Assembly: GCA_040755615.1 (NCBI GenBank)
Contig: JBFMAL010000011.1
Span: 1-64,000, forward strand
DNA: 64,000 bases
Direction: 5' to 3'
Source of the DNA: DYEP01 sp040755615
Lineage (GTDB): Bacteria > Bacillota > Sulfobacillia > DUSP01 > DYEP01
Of the stretch, positions 24,913 to 34,478 are shown piece after piece. Made by a program: the position numbers and the translations under genes. Numbering within the stretch: position 1 is the stretch's first letter; every line of letters begins with the position of its first letter. Below the pieces are notes generated by a model that was given only the letters and a program-made list of their open reading frames with translations, did not search any database and was not told the origin of the DNA.

Positions 24913-27732
24913 TTATATGTCGAGCACTCGCTTTAAGAACATTCCGGTATATGAGCCGGGTACCCTGGCTACCTCTTCAGGTGTGCCGCACGCTACTACC
25001 TGTCCTCCCCTGTGCCCGCCTTCCGGCCCTAGGTCAATCACGTAGTCCGCCGTCTTGATCACGTCCAGGTTATGCTCGATGACCAGTACGGTGTCTCCTG
25101 CGTCCACCAGGCGCCCGAGCACCCCCAGCAGCTTGTGTATATCAGCCATATGCAATCCGGTCGTGGGTTCGTCGAGGATGTACAGCGTCCTGCCGTTGCT
25201 CCTTCTTGAAAGTTCCGCGGCCAGCTTCACCCTCTGTGCTTCGCCTCCCGAGAGAGTGGTCGCGGGCTGGCCCATTTTGATATACCCGAGACCTACGTCA
25301 TCAATGGTCTGGAGTTTTCTCCTGATTCGGGGTATGTGTTCAAAGAACTGAAGCGCCTCCCGGACAGTCATATCCAGCACCTCAGAGATATTCTTGCCCT
25401 TGTACCTGACCTGCAGCGTCTCCCTGTCATAGCGCTTTCCCTTACACACCTCGCAGGGGACATACACGTCGGGAAGAAAGTGCATCTCTATCTTGATGAT
25501 ACCGTCGCCCCTGCACGCTTCGCACCTTCCCCCTTTTACATTAAAGCTGAATCGCCCGGGCCGGTAACCCCTCATCCTCGCTTCAGGGGTCTGCGAGAAT
25601 ACCTCGCGTATCAAATCAAACACCCCGGTGTAGGTCGCCGGATTTGACCTCGGTGTTCTCCCGATAGGTGACTGGTCGATATCAATCACCTTGTCCAGGT
25701 GCTGTACACCCTCGATCGAATCATGTTCCCCGGGCCTTGTTCTGGCGCCGTGAAGGGTGCAGGCGAGCGCCCTGTAGAGGATCTCGTTCACCAGCGTACT
25801 CTTTCCGGAGCCCGACACCCCGGTCACACACGTGAACACGCCCAGGGGGATGGATACGTCGATGTTCTTCAAATTGTGCTGGCGGCAACCCTTCAGCGTG
25901 AGCCACTTGCCGTTGGTGCGCCGCCTCTCCTCCGGGACAGGTATTCTCCTCTTGCCGCTCAGGTATTGTCCGGTCACTGACTGTTCGCAGGCCATAATAT
26001 CCTGAATTGTGCCCTGAGCGACCACACGGCCGCCCTGTTCCCCCGCGCCCGGACCGATGTCGATGATATGGTCTGCGGTGAACATGGTCTCTTCGTCGTG
26101 TTCCACCACGATGAGCGTGTTTCCCATGTCCCTCAGCCGGGTCAGCGTATCAAGCAGCCGCTTGTTATCGCGCTGGTGAAGGCCGATGCTGGGTTCGTCA
26201 AGGATGTAAAGTACGCCTACCAGGCCTGACCCTATCTGTGTGGCGAGCCGGATGCGCTGGGCTTCTCCCCCCGCTAGCGTAGCCGAGGCCCGGTCCAGGG
26301 TGAGATAGTCAAGCCCCACATTCACCAGGAAGGACAGCCGATCCCTGATCTCCTTTAGCACCTGCCTGGCGATGAGCATTTCCTTCTCGCCTAACACGAG
26401 TTCGTCCAAAAATCGATACAGCTCAGCCACAGTCATTGCAGAGAGGTCAGCGATGGACATGCTCCCCACGCGCACTGCCAGGCTTTCGGGCCTGAGCCTC
26501 CTGCCTCCGCACGCCTGGCACGGTATGGAGACCATGTACTGCTCTATTTCAGTCCTGACGCTGTCGCTCGTTGATTCCCTGTAGCGTCTCTCAAGGTTTG
26601 GGATAACACCTTCGTAGCGCGCGTTAAATGTCTGCGTGTTGCCCAGCGAATCGGTATACGTGAAGGGAAAAACTTCCCTGTCGCCCCCGTAAAGGATGAT
26701 ACGCAGGTGTTCCGGCGACAGCTCGCGTAGCGGGGTTCGGAGGCTGAACCCGTAATGCCGCCCGACGGACTTCAAAAGTTGGATGTGATAGCCGTTGCTG
26801 CGGCTGAACGGCTCTATGCCCCCTTCTTCGATGGACAGAGACATGTCGGGTATCACACGGCCCGGATCGATCTCGAGCCTCACGCCGAGGCCCGTGCACT
26901 CAGGACACGCGCCGAACGGGCTGTTGAAAGAAAACATGCGGGGCTCCAGCTCACCCACGCTGATACCGCAATCAGGACACGCCAGTTTTTCGCTGAACGT
27001 GTACTCCGGACCATCCACGACCTGCACCAGAGCCAGACCCTGGCTCAAAGAGAGCGCGGCCTCGAGCGAATCGGCCAGCCTGCGCTGAATGCCTTCCCTG
27101 ATGATGAGCCTGTCCACAACCGCCTCAATGGTGTGCTTGCGCTTTTTGTCGAGGCTGAGTTCCTCATCTACATCACGTATCTCACCGTCGACCCTCACCC
27201 GGACGTACCCGGAACGCTTGATCTCCCCAATGACCTTTTCGTGCTCGCCTTTTCTCTGCCTTACCACCGGCGAAAGCACGATGATCCGGGTTTCTGGCGG
27301 CAGTTCCATAACCCTGTCCACCATCTGCTCTACTGACTGCATGCTGATTTCCCTGCCGCATTGCGGGCAGTGCGGTACGCCGATCCGGGCAAACAGCAGT
27401 CTCAAGTAGTCGTGGATCTCCGTCACCGTGCCCACAGTGGAGCGGGGGTTTTTGGAGGCTGCCTTCTGGTCAATGGATATGGCGGGGGAAAGGCCTTCTA
27501 TGTGGTCAACGTCAGGTTTGTCCATTTGGCCAAGAAACTGCCGGGCGTAGGCGGAGAGGGACTCTACGTACCTCCGCTGGCCTTCAGCGTAGATGGTGTC
27601 AAATGCGAGCGAACTCTTGCCGCTCCCGGAAAGGCCGGTAATGACCACGAATTTTCCCCTGGGGATCTCAAGGTATATGTTTTTCAGGTTGTGCTGTCTT
27701 GCACCTTTGATGACTATCTTGTCATTGGACAT
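24913..27732 (-). CDS. uvrA: Excinuclease ABC subunit A
   Basis: A ~939-residue damage-recognition ATPase. The ATG at 27732 (MSNDKIVIKGARQHNLK) is preferred over the longer frame from 27795, since family members start here. Two ABC cassettes are present, with Walker A GLSGSGKSSLAF and GVSGSGKSTLVN and signature LAGGEAQR and LSGGEAQR. Zinc modules CPQCG, CPDCG and CEVCKGKRY are visible. It overlaps the end of uvrB by 11 bp and lies 20 bp before uvrC, so the three are likely one LexA-controlled unit. Confidence 0.96.
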   Translation of the reverse strand: MSNDKIVIKGARQHNLKNIYLEIPRGKFVVITGLSGSGKSSLAFDTIYAEGQRRYVESLSAYARQFLGQMDKPDVDHIEGLSPAISIDQKAASKNPRSTVGTVTEIHDYLRLLFARIGVPHCPQCGREISMQSVEQMVDRVMELPPETRIIVLSPVVRQRKGEHEKVIGEIKRSGYVRVRVDGEIRDVDEELSLDKKRKHTIEAVVDRLIIREGIQRRLADSLEAALSLSQGLALVQVVDGPEYTFSEKLACPDCGISVGELEPRMFSFNSPFGACPECTGLGVRLEIDPGRVIPDMSLSIEEGGIEPFSRSNGYHIQLLKSVGRHYGFSLRTPLRELSPEHLRIILYGGDREVFPFTYTDSLGNTQTFNARYEGVIPNLERRYRESTSDSVRTEIEQYMVSIPCQACGGRRLRPESLAVRVGSMSIADLSAMTVAELYRFLDELVLGEKEMLIARQVLKEIRDRLSFLVNVGLDYLTLDRASATLAGGEAQRIRLATQIGSGLVGVLYILDEPSIGLHQRDNKRLLDTLTRLRDMGNTLIVVEHDEETMFTADHIIDIGPGAGEQGGRVVAQGTIQDIMACEQSVTGQYLSGKRRIPVPEERRRTNGKWLTLKGCRQHNLKNIDVSIPLGVFTCVTGVSGSGKSTLVNEILYRALACTLHGARTRPGEHDSIEGVQHLDKVIDIDQSPIGRTPRSNPATYTGVFDLIREVFSQTPEARMRGYRPGRFSFNVKGGRCEACRGDGIIKIEMHFLPDVYVPCEVCKGKRYDRETLQVRYKGKNISEVLDMTVREALQFFEHIPRIRRKLQTIDDVGLGYIKMGQPATTLSGGEAQRVKLAAELSRRSNGRTLYILDEPTTGLHMADIHKLLGVLGRLVDAGDTVLVIEHNLDVIKTADYVIDLGPEGGHRGGQVVACGTPEEVARVPGSYTGMFLKRVLDI

Positions 27733-29716
27733 TCCCTTGTGGCTTCCTACCTTCCAGTTTGTATATCCAGTCGCGGATCTGTGCAGCTTTTTCAAACTCG
27801 AGCCTCTCTGCAGCAGCCCGCATCTCTTCAGTCAGCCGCTTGATGAGATCGGCCGCCTTATCAGGCGGTACTTCGACTGTCAGGAGTTCATCGGGTATGG
27901 CGCCCTGATCCACTGGTTTCCTGGCTTCTATGACCTGCCTGACTGCCTTCCTGACAGTTTCTGGCGTGATCCCGTGTTTCTCATTAAATTCCTGCTGGAT
28001 GCGGCGCCTGCGGTTAGTCTCGTCAATGGCCCTCTGCATGGATCCTGTGACGCAGTCAGCATACATAATGACTTTGCCCTCCACGTTTCGAGAGGCCCTC
28101 CCGATGGTCTGAATTAGCGACGTCTCAGACCTTAGGAACCCTTCCTTGTCGGCGTCCAGGATGGCAACAAGGCTCACCTCCGGTAGATCGAGACCTTCTC
28201 GGAGCAGGTTGATACCTACCAGCACGTCGAACACGCCAAGCCGGAGATCGCGCAGGATCTCCATTCTCTCAAGGGTGTCCACCTCTGAGTGCAGGTACCT
28301 GACTCGCACTCCCATCTCCCTCAGATAATCGGTCAGGTCCTCCGCCATCCGCTTGGTAAGAGTGGTCACCAGCACCCGCTGCTCTTTCTCCGTCCTCAAC
28401 CTGATCTCGCCCAGCAGGTCGTCGACCTGGTGAGCGGTGGGGCGGACCTCGATCTCCGGATCCACGAGTCCAGTGGGCCTGACGATCTGCTCCACAACCT
28501 GCTCGGCACGGGAGAGCTCATAGGGTCCGGGGGTAGCCGAAACGTATATTACCTGGTTCAACCTGTCCTCGAACTCCTCGAAGCGGAGCGGCCTGTTGTC
28601 AAATGCGGACGGAAGCCGGAATCCGTGATCTACCAGGGACTGTTTGCGGGAGCGATCCCCTTCATACATCGCCCCGATCTGCGGTACGGTCACGTGGGAT
28701 TCATCGATGATAACGAGGAAGTCCCGGGGGAAGAAGTCAAGGAGAGTATAAGGGGGTTCCCCGGGACGCCTGCCCGTAAGGTACCTGGAGTAGTTCTCTA
28801 TCCCCTGGCAGTATCCTACCTCCCTGATCATCTCTATATCATATCTCGTCCGCTGCTCGAGCCTGTAGGCCTCGAGTACTTTGCCCTGTTCCCGGAGCTC
28901 CGCGAGTCTTGCCTCAAGCTCTGCCTCTATCTGCGTCACAGCCGCGAGGAGTTTTTCCCGCGCTGCCACGTAATGGGAAGCCGGGTAAATGGCGACGTGA
29001 TTGACCTCGGCGATAACCTCTCCAGTCAGAATGTCGAACTCCCTGATGCGCTCGATCTCGTCCCCGAACATCTCCACTCTCACCGCCCGTTCCCATGAGG
29101 CAACTGGGCAGATCTCGATGGTATCCCCTTTTACGCGGAACGTACCTCTTCCAAGTACGGTGTCGTTCCGCTCATACTGGATCTCCACCAGTGCCGCCAG
29201 GATCCGGTCACGATCGTTTACAGCTCCCCGGCGCAAGGAAACTACCATCCCGCTGTAGTCCTCCGGCGAACCGAGCCCGTAGATGCACGATACGCTGGCG
29301 ACTATAATCACATCCCTTCGCTCGAACAACGCCATGGTCGCGGAGTGCCTCATCTTGTCGATGTCCTCATTTACTAGGGAGTCTTTTTCGATATATGTGT
29401 CGGTCTGAGGAATGTAGGCTTCGGGCTGGTAGTAGTCATAATAGCTGACAAAGTATTCCACCGCGTTGTCCGGGAAGAACTCCCGGAACTCCGAGCATAG
29501 CTGCGCGGCTAGCGTCTTGTTGTGGGCGATCACCAGGGTGGGCCTCTGCACCCTTTGAATGACGTTCGCCATTGTAAAGGTCTTTCCGCTTCCGGTTACG
29601 CCAAGGAGCACCTGGTGCCTGTATCCGCGTTTCAGCCCTTCCGCCAGCTTGTCTATGGCCTCCGGTTGGTCCCCTCGCGGAGAAAACTCAGAGACCAAAC
29701 GAAACTTACCTTTCAC
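27722..29716 (-). CDS. uvrB: Excinuclease ABC subunit B
   Basis: A 664-residue damage-verification helicase. Walker A GVTGSGKTFT near residue 40, the beta-hairpin region YYDYYQPEAYIPQTDTYIEKD, helicase motif DESHVTVPQ, motif VI QTIGRASRNVEG and the C-terminal UVR motif RAAAERLEFEKAAQIRD are all present. A LexA-like box lies about 30 bp upstream of the GTG start (29716). It is the first gene of the uvr unit. A polysaccharide deacetylase gene precedes it on the same strand. Confidence 0.96.
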   Translation of the reverse strand: MKGKFRLVSEFSPRGDQPEAIDKLAEGLKRGYRHQVLLGVTGSGKTFTMANVIQRVQRPTLVIAHNKTLAAQLCSEFREFFPDNAVEYFVSYYDYYQPEAYIPQTDTYIEKDSLVNEDIDKMRHSATMALFERRDVIIVASVSCIYGLGSPEDYSGMVVSLRRGAVNDRDRILAALVEIQYERNDTVLGRGTFRVKGDTIEICPVASWERAVRVEMFGDEIERIREFDILTGEVIAEVNHVAIYPASHYVAAREKLLAAVTQIEAELEARLAELREQGKVLEAYRLEQRTRYDIEMIREVGYCQGIENYSRYLTGRRPGEPPYTLLDFFPRDFLVIIDESHVTVPQIGAMYEGDRSRKQSLVDHGFRLPSAFDNRPLRFEEFEDRLNQVIYVSATPGPYELSRAEQVVEQIVRPTGLVDPEIEVRPTAHQVDDLLGEIRLRTEKEQRVLVTTLTKRMAEDLTDYLREMGVRVRYLHSEVDTLERMEILRDLRLGVFDVLVGINLLREGLDLPEVSLVAILDADKEGFLRSETSLIQTIGRASRNVEGKVIMYADCVTGSMQRAIDETNRRRRIQQEFNEKHGITPETVRKAVRQVIEARKPVDQGAIPDELLTVEVPPDKAADLIKRLTEEMRAAAERLEFEKAAQIRDWIYKLEGRKPQGNVQ

Positions 29717-29745
29717 CCGCTCACTTCCTCAAAAGCTTCTGCTAG

Positions 29746-29759
29746 CGAATAAATGTTCG
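29746..29759. promoter_or_regulatory. LexA/SOS box upstream of uvrB
   Basis: CGAAT-AAAT-GTTCG differs from the Gram-positive LexA consensus CGAAC-N4-GTTCG by one base. It is centred about 36 bp upstream of the uvrB start, where SOS control of uvrBA is well known in Bacillota. Confidence 0.75.
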
Positions 29760-29788
29760 CCAAGAAAGGCCAGATTCCTCCATGGCAG

Positions 29789-30688
29789 TTACTCAGAGCG
29801 CATCAGCTCGAATAGTTCGGTGAGATAAAGCAGCCTGACCCCCATCGCATCCAGCTCATCCTTCGTCTGGATCAGGGCTTCTGCAGTAACCGGGTGCACG
29901 TGCCCGATAGCAATATAACCTGGGAATCGAAGACTCATGCGCGCCGCGTACAGTATTTGACCCTTGATGTATTGCAAGTCTTTCCGGTTGTCGATGAATA
30001 CCTTGTTTTGGGCGAATTTCACTCCGAGTTCGGAGGCCACCGATCCTGAAACCGAGTCATGCGTGGTCATGCTGTCTATAAAATACATGCCGTGTTCTCC
30101 CAGCACGGACAACACCGCCCGCATCACTCTCTTGTTTCGCGTGGCCTGAGAACCCATATGGTTGTTGGCGCCGAGCGCGAACGGAATCATCTCGATATGC
30201 TCCGTCACTATATCCCTTATTTCCTCGTCCGTCAGGTACGTCATTACGGCACCGGCCTTCACCGGGTCTTCTCCGGGGACAATAGGCTCCATCGGGATGT
30301 GGAGTAGGACTTCGTGCCCTCGGTTGTAGACGAATTCGGCCTCCGGGATTGCCCGGGGCGATTTCGGCAGCACGGCGAAGTTCAATTTCATCCCTGAATC
30401 CGCCAGTACCTCCAGCGCCGAACTACCATAGCCCACATCATCCATTATGAGGACGAGGTCTCCCGGTGCCAGTCTGCCTGTCTTGGGCTGGGTCTTGGCC
30501 TCACAGAGCACTCCGTCGGCGGGTCTTGGTGACCAGGCTTCTGGTATTGCATCGACCGCTTCATTGATTTCAGCCTCCACTGCCAGGGAACGGCTGACAC
30601 GGTCGTTCAGGATGAGCGCCGGGATGATACAAGAGACGAAGAGAAGCGTGGTGAATAACCATAGGGGGTTTCTTTTTCGCTGCTCCAT
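29789..30688 (-). CDS. Divergent polysaccharide deacetylase (YibQ-like)
   Basis: A ~299-residue exported protein. The ATG at 30688 is chosen because AAAGGAG lies seven bases upstream. Residues 7-25 are a signal anchor. The catalytic domain belongs to the divergent deacetylase family (DUF610/YibQ): DLVLIMDDVGYG, NFAVLPKSP, HEVLLHIPME, GANNHMGSQAT and IAIGHVHP supply the expected Asp and His ligands. It probably acts on extracellular glycans or peptidoglycan-related substrates; the substrate is unknown. It is adjacent to the MinJ-like gene and likely cotranscribed with it. Confidence 0.85.
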   Translation of the reverse strand: MEQRKRNPLWLFTTLLFVSCIIPALILNDRVSRSLAVEAEINEAVDAIPEAWSPRPADGVLCEAKTQPKTGRLAPGDLVLIMDDVGYGSSALEVLADSGMKLNFAVLPKSPRAIPEAEFVYNRGHEVLLHIPMEPIVPGEDPVKAGAVMTYLTDEEIRDIVTEHIEMIPFALGANNHMGSQATRNKRVMRAVLSVLGEHGMYFIDSMTTHDSVSGSVASELGVKFAQNKVFIDNRKDLQYIKGQILYAARMSLRFPGYIAIGHVHPVTAEALIQTKDELDAMGVRLLYLTELFELMRSE

Positions 30689-30704
30689 GGATATGCTCCT
30701 TTGG

Positions 30705-31976
30705 TTACCTCTCCAGACCGAGAAACCGCGCGATCCTACGTCCAAGAGTACCCGATAGCAGCATAGATTGACCAATTTCAATATGCTGGCTATCCCCGGG
30801 CTCGGGTGCTGTTACCAGGCCCAGGTAGCCATCGGGGTCTTTTTTGACCCAGATCTGGCGGAGCGTGCCATCTTCAATGCTCTCGTAGGTAATGAATACC
30901 CGGTCAAATGCGAAAAAGAGCGCGTTTCTCAGCTCGTCCCTGCTCTTTATCTGGTAACCTGCAACCTCGAACAGTATGTCGCCGGGGCGGATGCCTGCTC
31001 TCCAACTGGCCGAACCGGGCATGACTCCCAGCACACGCAGGCCGCGTTCCGGCTGGGAGTAATAAGAGGGAGCAACGACTTCCCGGCGTATACCCAGATG
31101 TATCACTGTTTCGTGTCCGAGAGGCGCAAACAGCACTGCAACCCATTTGAAAAGCGCCACCCTCGACGCGAGAATGCTGAAGCTCAAAAGCAAGAGACTG
31201 TAAGCAGCAAGAGTCAGAGCGCTCCTTGCGCTCTTTTCCCGCGGGGGCATGGTGATAGCAATGTCACTGTACCCCAGGGCAGCGGCCACCGGGATCATGG
31301 CAAATACCAGGTTACCCGCTTCCATCACGCTGCTGTCCGGGCGGATGAGCGGCCACCACTCCGGCATCTGAATAAGCCCCTCAAGCGCAGAAATGTCGGG
31401 CACCGCCGTGAGCACAAGTACCGCTATGGGTATGGGCCAGAATTTCTGGAGAACGTAGCCCCCAACCACCTCGCCGCGCTTGTTCTTGATGAACAGCGGC
31501 GTGGCACAGCTGTCGCCGCTCATCCATATGAGGAAGCTCTCTGTCATGTGCAGGACAGCCACCAGCCCCATGAGGCCGGGAACGTGTATGTCTGGCCAGC
31601 CAGACACAAGACTTACGAGAGACACGATCCCGCCCGCATAGGCAAAACACATGAACCTTGGGTTGATCAGCATCAGAAAAACAGCAAGCGGCCAGAGGTA
31701 AATGATACCGCTTGAGGAAAGCGAAATACCGATGGAAACAAGCAGAATGGAACCGGCGAGCCCTCCCAAAAGCCCGTAACCCAGGGCGGACAGCACTTGT
31801 GCCTGGATCTGGTTTTTCGTCACTCCATAAATCCTTTTTTCCAGGTTAGCGCATCGCCTGTACTGGAAAAACACCAAGATGGTGAGTGTCCAGAAAATGA
31901 ACGCGTAGTTTGGATGAAACAGCATCACGGGGATGACCTGGAAAACCTGCACTATGAGTTTGACGAACGAGTTCAT
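30705..31976 (-). CDS. minJ: MinJ-like polytopic membrane protein with PDZ domain
   Basis: A 423-residue protein with about seven or eight hydrophobic helices and a C-terminal PDZ domain (residues ~330-400: LRVLGVMPGSASWRAGIRPGDILFEVAG). MinJ of B. subtilis has the same layout and links DivIVA to MinCD, setting the division site. The gene context here (ctpB, ftsX, ftsE upstream; uvrBA downstream) is the same as around B. subtilis minJ, which supports the call. No sequence alignment was run, so orthology is inferred from topology and synteny. Confidence 0.7.
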   Translation of the reverse strand: MNSFVKLIVQVFQVIPVMLFHPNYAFIFWTLTILVFFQYRRCANLEKRIYGVTKNQIQAQVLSALGYGLLGGLAGSILLVSIGISLSSSGIIYLWPLAVFLMLINPRFMCFAYAGGIVSLVSLVSGWPDIHVPGLMGLVAVLHMTESFLIWMSGDSCATPLFIKNKRGEVVGGYVLQKFWPIPIAVLVLTAVPDISALEGLIQMPEWWPLIRPDSSVMEAGNLVFAMIPVAAALGYSDIAITMPPREKSARSALTLAAYSLLLLSFSILASRVALFKWVAVLFAPLGHETVIHLGIRREVVAPSYYSQPERGLRVLGVMPGSASWRAGIRPGDILFEVAGYQIKSRDELRNALFFAFDRVFITYESIEDGTLRQIWVKKDPDGYLGLVTAPEPGDSQHIEIGQSMLLSGTLGRRIARFLGLER

Positions 31977-31980
31977 GCTA

Positions 31981-33180
31981 TCAACTCCCCGCCTTGAGCT
32001 GGGAGCGAAGCACCGCTATGGCTGCCTCCACCTGTCGGTCAAGACCCTGAGACGGCATACGGGGTGTCTCCCCTTCTTCGAGGTTCACCTGTATGTTAGG
32101 CGAAATGCCCTCGTCGTGTATATCACGGCCTGCAGGCGTCAGGTACTTGGACGTAGTAAGTTTGACTGCTGTTCCGTCCCGCAGGTCTATGAGTGACTGG
32201 ACCAGCCCTTTGCCGAAGGAACGCGTGCCCACGAGTATGCCCGTCCCTGAGTCCTGTATGGCGCCGGCGACGATCTCCGAGGCCGAAGCGGTACCCTGGT
32301 CAATGAGCACCACCAGCGGCATGTTGAGCCCCGGGGTCTTGGACGAGAATGTCTCTCTGGTCCCATCCCTGTATACAGTATGGACGATCGGTCCCTCGGG
32401 TATGAAGAGTTCGGCTACCTCCAGGCATTGGTCCAGGAGCATGCCGGGGTTCTGCCTTAGATCGAGGATAAGTGCTTTTGCGCCCCGTGCTTTCAGCTCT
32501 TGAATGGCGGACTTTACGTTCGTGGAAGCATGCTCGTTGAATACGGTGATCCTGACATACCCGATATCTGCTCCCACCATCTCGTATTCCACCGGGTTCA
32601 CTTCTACTGTAGCCCGGATGATTTCCACTTCAAGCGTACGGTCGTTTCCTTCCCGGACAATAGTCAGCCTCACCGGAGTACCCTCTCGCCCACGGATCAG
32701 CTGGACAGCCTCGTCCACGGAAGCACCCACGATGTCTTTCCCGTCAACCTGTACGATGCGGTCTCCGCTCTGCAGTCCGCCGCGCTCCGCAGGTGTACCC
32801 TTAATCGGAGCGATGATAGTGATGAACCCGCCCCTCTGGCCGACGTACACCCCGATCCCGCTGTAGGTACCGGAAGCCTTCTCAAGCATGTCGCGGTACT
32901 GCGAGGCGTCAAGATATGCGGAGTAGGGGTCGCCCAGCGACATGAGCATCCCCTTGAAGACTCCCTCCATCAGCACCTCGGGGGTCGTTTCTTCTAGATA
33001 ACGCGTGTTTATAAGATGCATAATTCTAGCAAACTTCTCAAAATCCAGCTGCCTCAGCTCGGTTGGGACCGACCCGTATATGAGGATACGGTAGTAAGCG
33101 CTCACCGCGGTATACGTGAGAAAACTGAAGGCGAGCGAAAGCACGACCGCCAAGATAAGGGCTTTCCTCCGGCTTATCAT
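31981..33180 (-). CDS. ctpB: S41 carboxyl-terminal processing protease (CtpB-like)
   Basis: A 399-residue membrane-anchored serine protease. Residues 5-27 form the signal anchor, and a PDZ domain lies at about 105-190 (GVYVGQRGGFITIIAPIKGTP). The catalytic Ser is in GTASASEIVAG and the catalytic Lys in TRSFGKGLVQ. In B. subtilis CtpB trims SpoIVFA to trigger late SigK signalling during sporulation, and its gene lies next to minJ as here. A similar role is inferred; other extracytoplasmic substrates are possible. Confidence 0.9.
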   Translation of the reverse strand: MISRRKALILAVVLSLAFSFLTYTAVSAYYRILIYGSVPTELRQLDFEKFARIMHLINTRYLEETTPEVLMEGVFKGMLMSLGDPYSAYLDASQYRDMLEKASGTYSGIGVYVGQRGGFITIIAPIKGTPAERGGLQSGDRIVQVDGKDIVGASVDEAVQLIRGREGTPVRLTIVREGNDRTLEVEIIRATVEVNPVEYEMVGADIGYVRITVFNEHASTNVKSAIQELKARGAKALILDLRQNPGMLLDQCLEVAELFIPEGPIVHTVYRDGTRETFSSKTPGLNMPLVVLIDQGTASASEIVAGAIQDSGTGILVGTRSFGKGLVQSLIDLRDGTAVKLTTSKYLTPAGRDIHDEGISPNIQVNLEEGETPRMPSQGLDRQVEAAIAVLRSQLKAGS

Positions 33181-33284
33181 GGTTTAACACCGTCCCCGAG
33201 ACTCGTGCTCACCAGGCACAAGATATCTATTCTCGCCATTCCTAGTTTATCACAGGGGTTATTATGCAACAAGGATACAAAAGA

Positions 33285-33304
33285 TGCCGGGTACACACCC
33301 GGCA
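33285..33304 (-). terminator. Rho-independent terminator after the M23 gene
   Basis: TGCCGGGT and ACCCGGCA form a perfect 8-bp stem over a 4-nt loop. In the minus direction it is followed by TCTTTTG. It separates the ftsEX-M23 unit from ctpB. Confidence 0.75.
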
Positions 33305-33327
33305 ATTGGTCGATGTTTGTAACGGTT

Positions 33328-34461
33328 TTAGAAATAGGCCAACGGGTTGACAGGCGTACCATCCACACGCACTTCGAAATGTAGGTGTGGTCCAGTACTC
33401 AGGCCCGTGCTGCCCACCCGCGCGATTGTCTTGCCTTTGGTGACCTTGTCGCCCACTCGGACCAGGAGCGTCGACGCATGTGCGTAAAGCGTAGATATAC
33501 CGCCGCCGTGATCGATGATCACCGTATTGCCATAACCTCCAAGCCTGCCGGAATGGATGACCACCCCGTCTTCCGCCGCAACAATGGCCTGCCCGGGTGG
33601 AGCCGCGATATCGATGCCGGTATGCATTCGGGAGGTCTTCAGTATCGGGTGATACCTCATGCCGAAGTAAGAATTAATGGGCCCTGCAGTCGGCCAGATC
33701 AGCTTGAGGTCAGCCTTTTTCTGCGTGCGCAGCTGGGCCTGCAGCTCTTGTATGATCTTGGTGAGGCGGGCAGACATTTCGTCAAGTTCGTCAAGCGCCC
33801 TCTCGTAAGACGCCTTTTCCCGCTGGATGCTTGCAAGATGGGCCTGCCGCTGCGCCTGGGTCGTCTCGTACTGCGCCTTCTTGTTCACCACCTGGCGCCT
33901 GAGTTCGGTCAGCTCGGCCTCTTTCTGTTCCAGGTACGCCTTCTTCTCTTCTACTTCGCGCTTCTCGGCCTTCACGGTCTCAAATAATTCCACGTCCTGG
34001 ACAAAGATGGCCTTCAGCATGTCAAAGCGCGACAGGAAGTCCGAAAAACTTGAGGCGCCCAAGAGTACATCCAGGTACGTAACGGTACCGTTTTCGACGA
34101 GTGCGCGTACCCTGTTGCCCAGGAGAGTAGTACGCCTTTCAAGCTCCGCCTGTTTGACTGTGAGCTCGGCCTGTGTACGGGCGATAGCCTCTTCTGTCTC
34201 GCGGATGCGTGACTCTATCCGCTGAAGCTCCGCCTCTGTAGTCTCCAGCAAGGTCTCCAGCCTCTGAAGCTCTGCCAGTAAGCTCTTCTCTTGTTTTTCG
34301 GCCGATTGAAGGTTCTTCTTGTTCTGCTCGATCTGTCGGGTCAGCTGGTTCAGCTCTTGCTGCCTCTTGTTCAACTCGCTGCTGACATCCGCAAACGCTA
34401 TGCCGCTTGCCGCCAGGCAAAGGGCTAGTGCCAGGGCTAGGACCCTTCTGGCTACTTTCAA
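33328..34461 (-). CDS. Murein hydrolase activator, EnvC-like M23 peptidase
   Basis: A ~377-residue exported protein. TTG 34461, six bases after AAGGAGGG, gives a normal signal peptide (VARRVLALALALCLAASGIAFA). Residues ~30-250 are long coiled coils; the C-terminal ~110 residues are a LytM/M23 domain with HTGID and HLHFEVR metal motifs and GGYGNTVIIDHGGGISTLYAH. The gene directly follows ftsX. In other bacteria the FtsEX ATPase drives such coiled-coil hydrolases or activators (EnvC, PcsB, CwlO) at the wall. The active-site His and Asp are kept, so it may be an enzyme itself. Confidence 0.9.
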   Translation of the reverse strand: MKVARRVLALALALCLAASGIAFADVSSELNKRQQELNQLTRQIEQNKKNLQSAEKQEKSLLAELQRLETLLETTEAELQRIESRIRETEEAIARTQAELTVKQAELERRTTLLGNRVRALVENGTVTYLDVLLGASSFSDFLSRFDMLKAIFVQDVELFETVKAEKREVEEKKAYLEQKEAELTELRRQVVNKKAQYETTQAQRQAHLASIQREKASYERALDELDEMSARLTKIIQELQAQLRTQKKADLKLIWPTAGPINSYFGMRYHPILKTSRMHTGIDIAAPPGQAIVAAEDGVVIHSGRLGGYGNTVIIDHGGGISTLYAHASTLLVRVGDKVTKGKTIARVGSTGLSTGPHLHFEVRVDGTPVNPLAYF

Positions 34462-34478
34462 CGCTCTCCCTCCTTCTT

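Noticed and set aside
26755..27336. 193-codon plus-strand frame opposite uvrA
   Set aside because: Shadow of uvrA, with no start signal or family features.
28289..29098. 269-codon open frame on the plus strand opposite uvrB
   Set aside because: It is antisense to a strongly conserved gene, lacks a ribosome-binding site and has no motifs; long antisense frames are expected in GC-rich genes.
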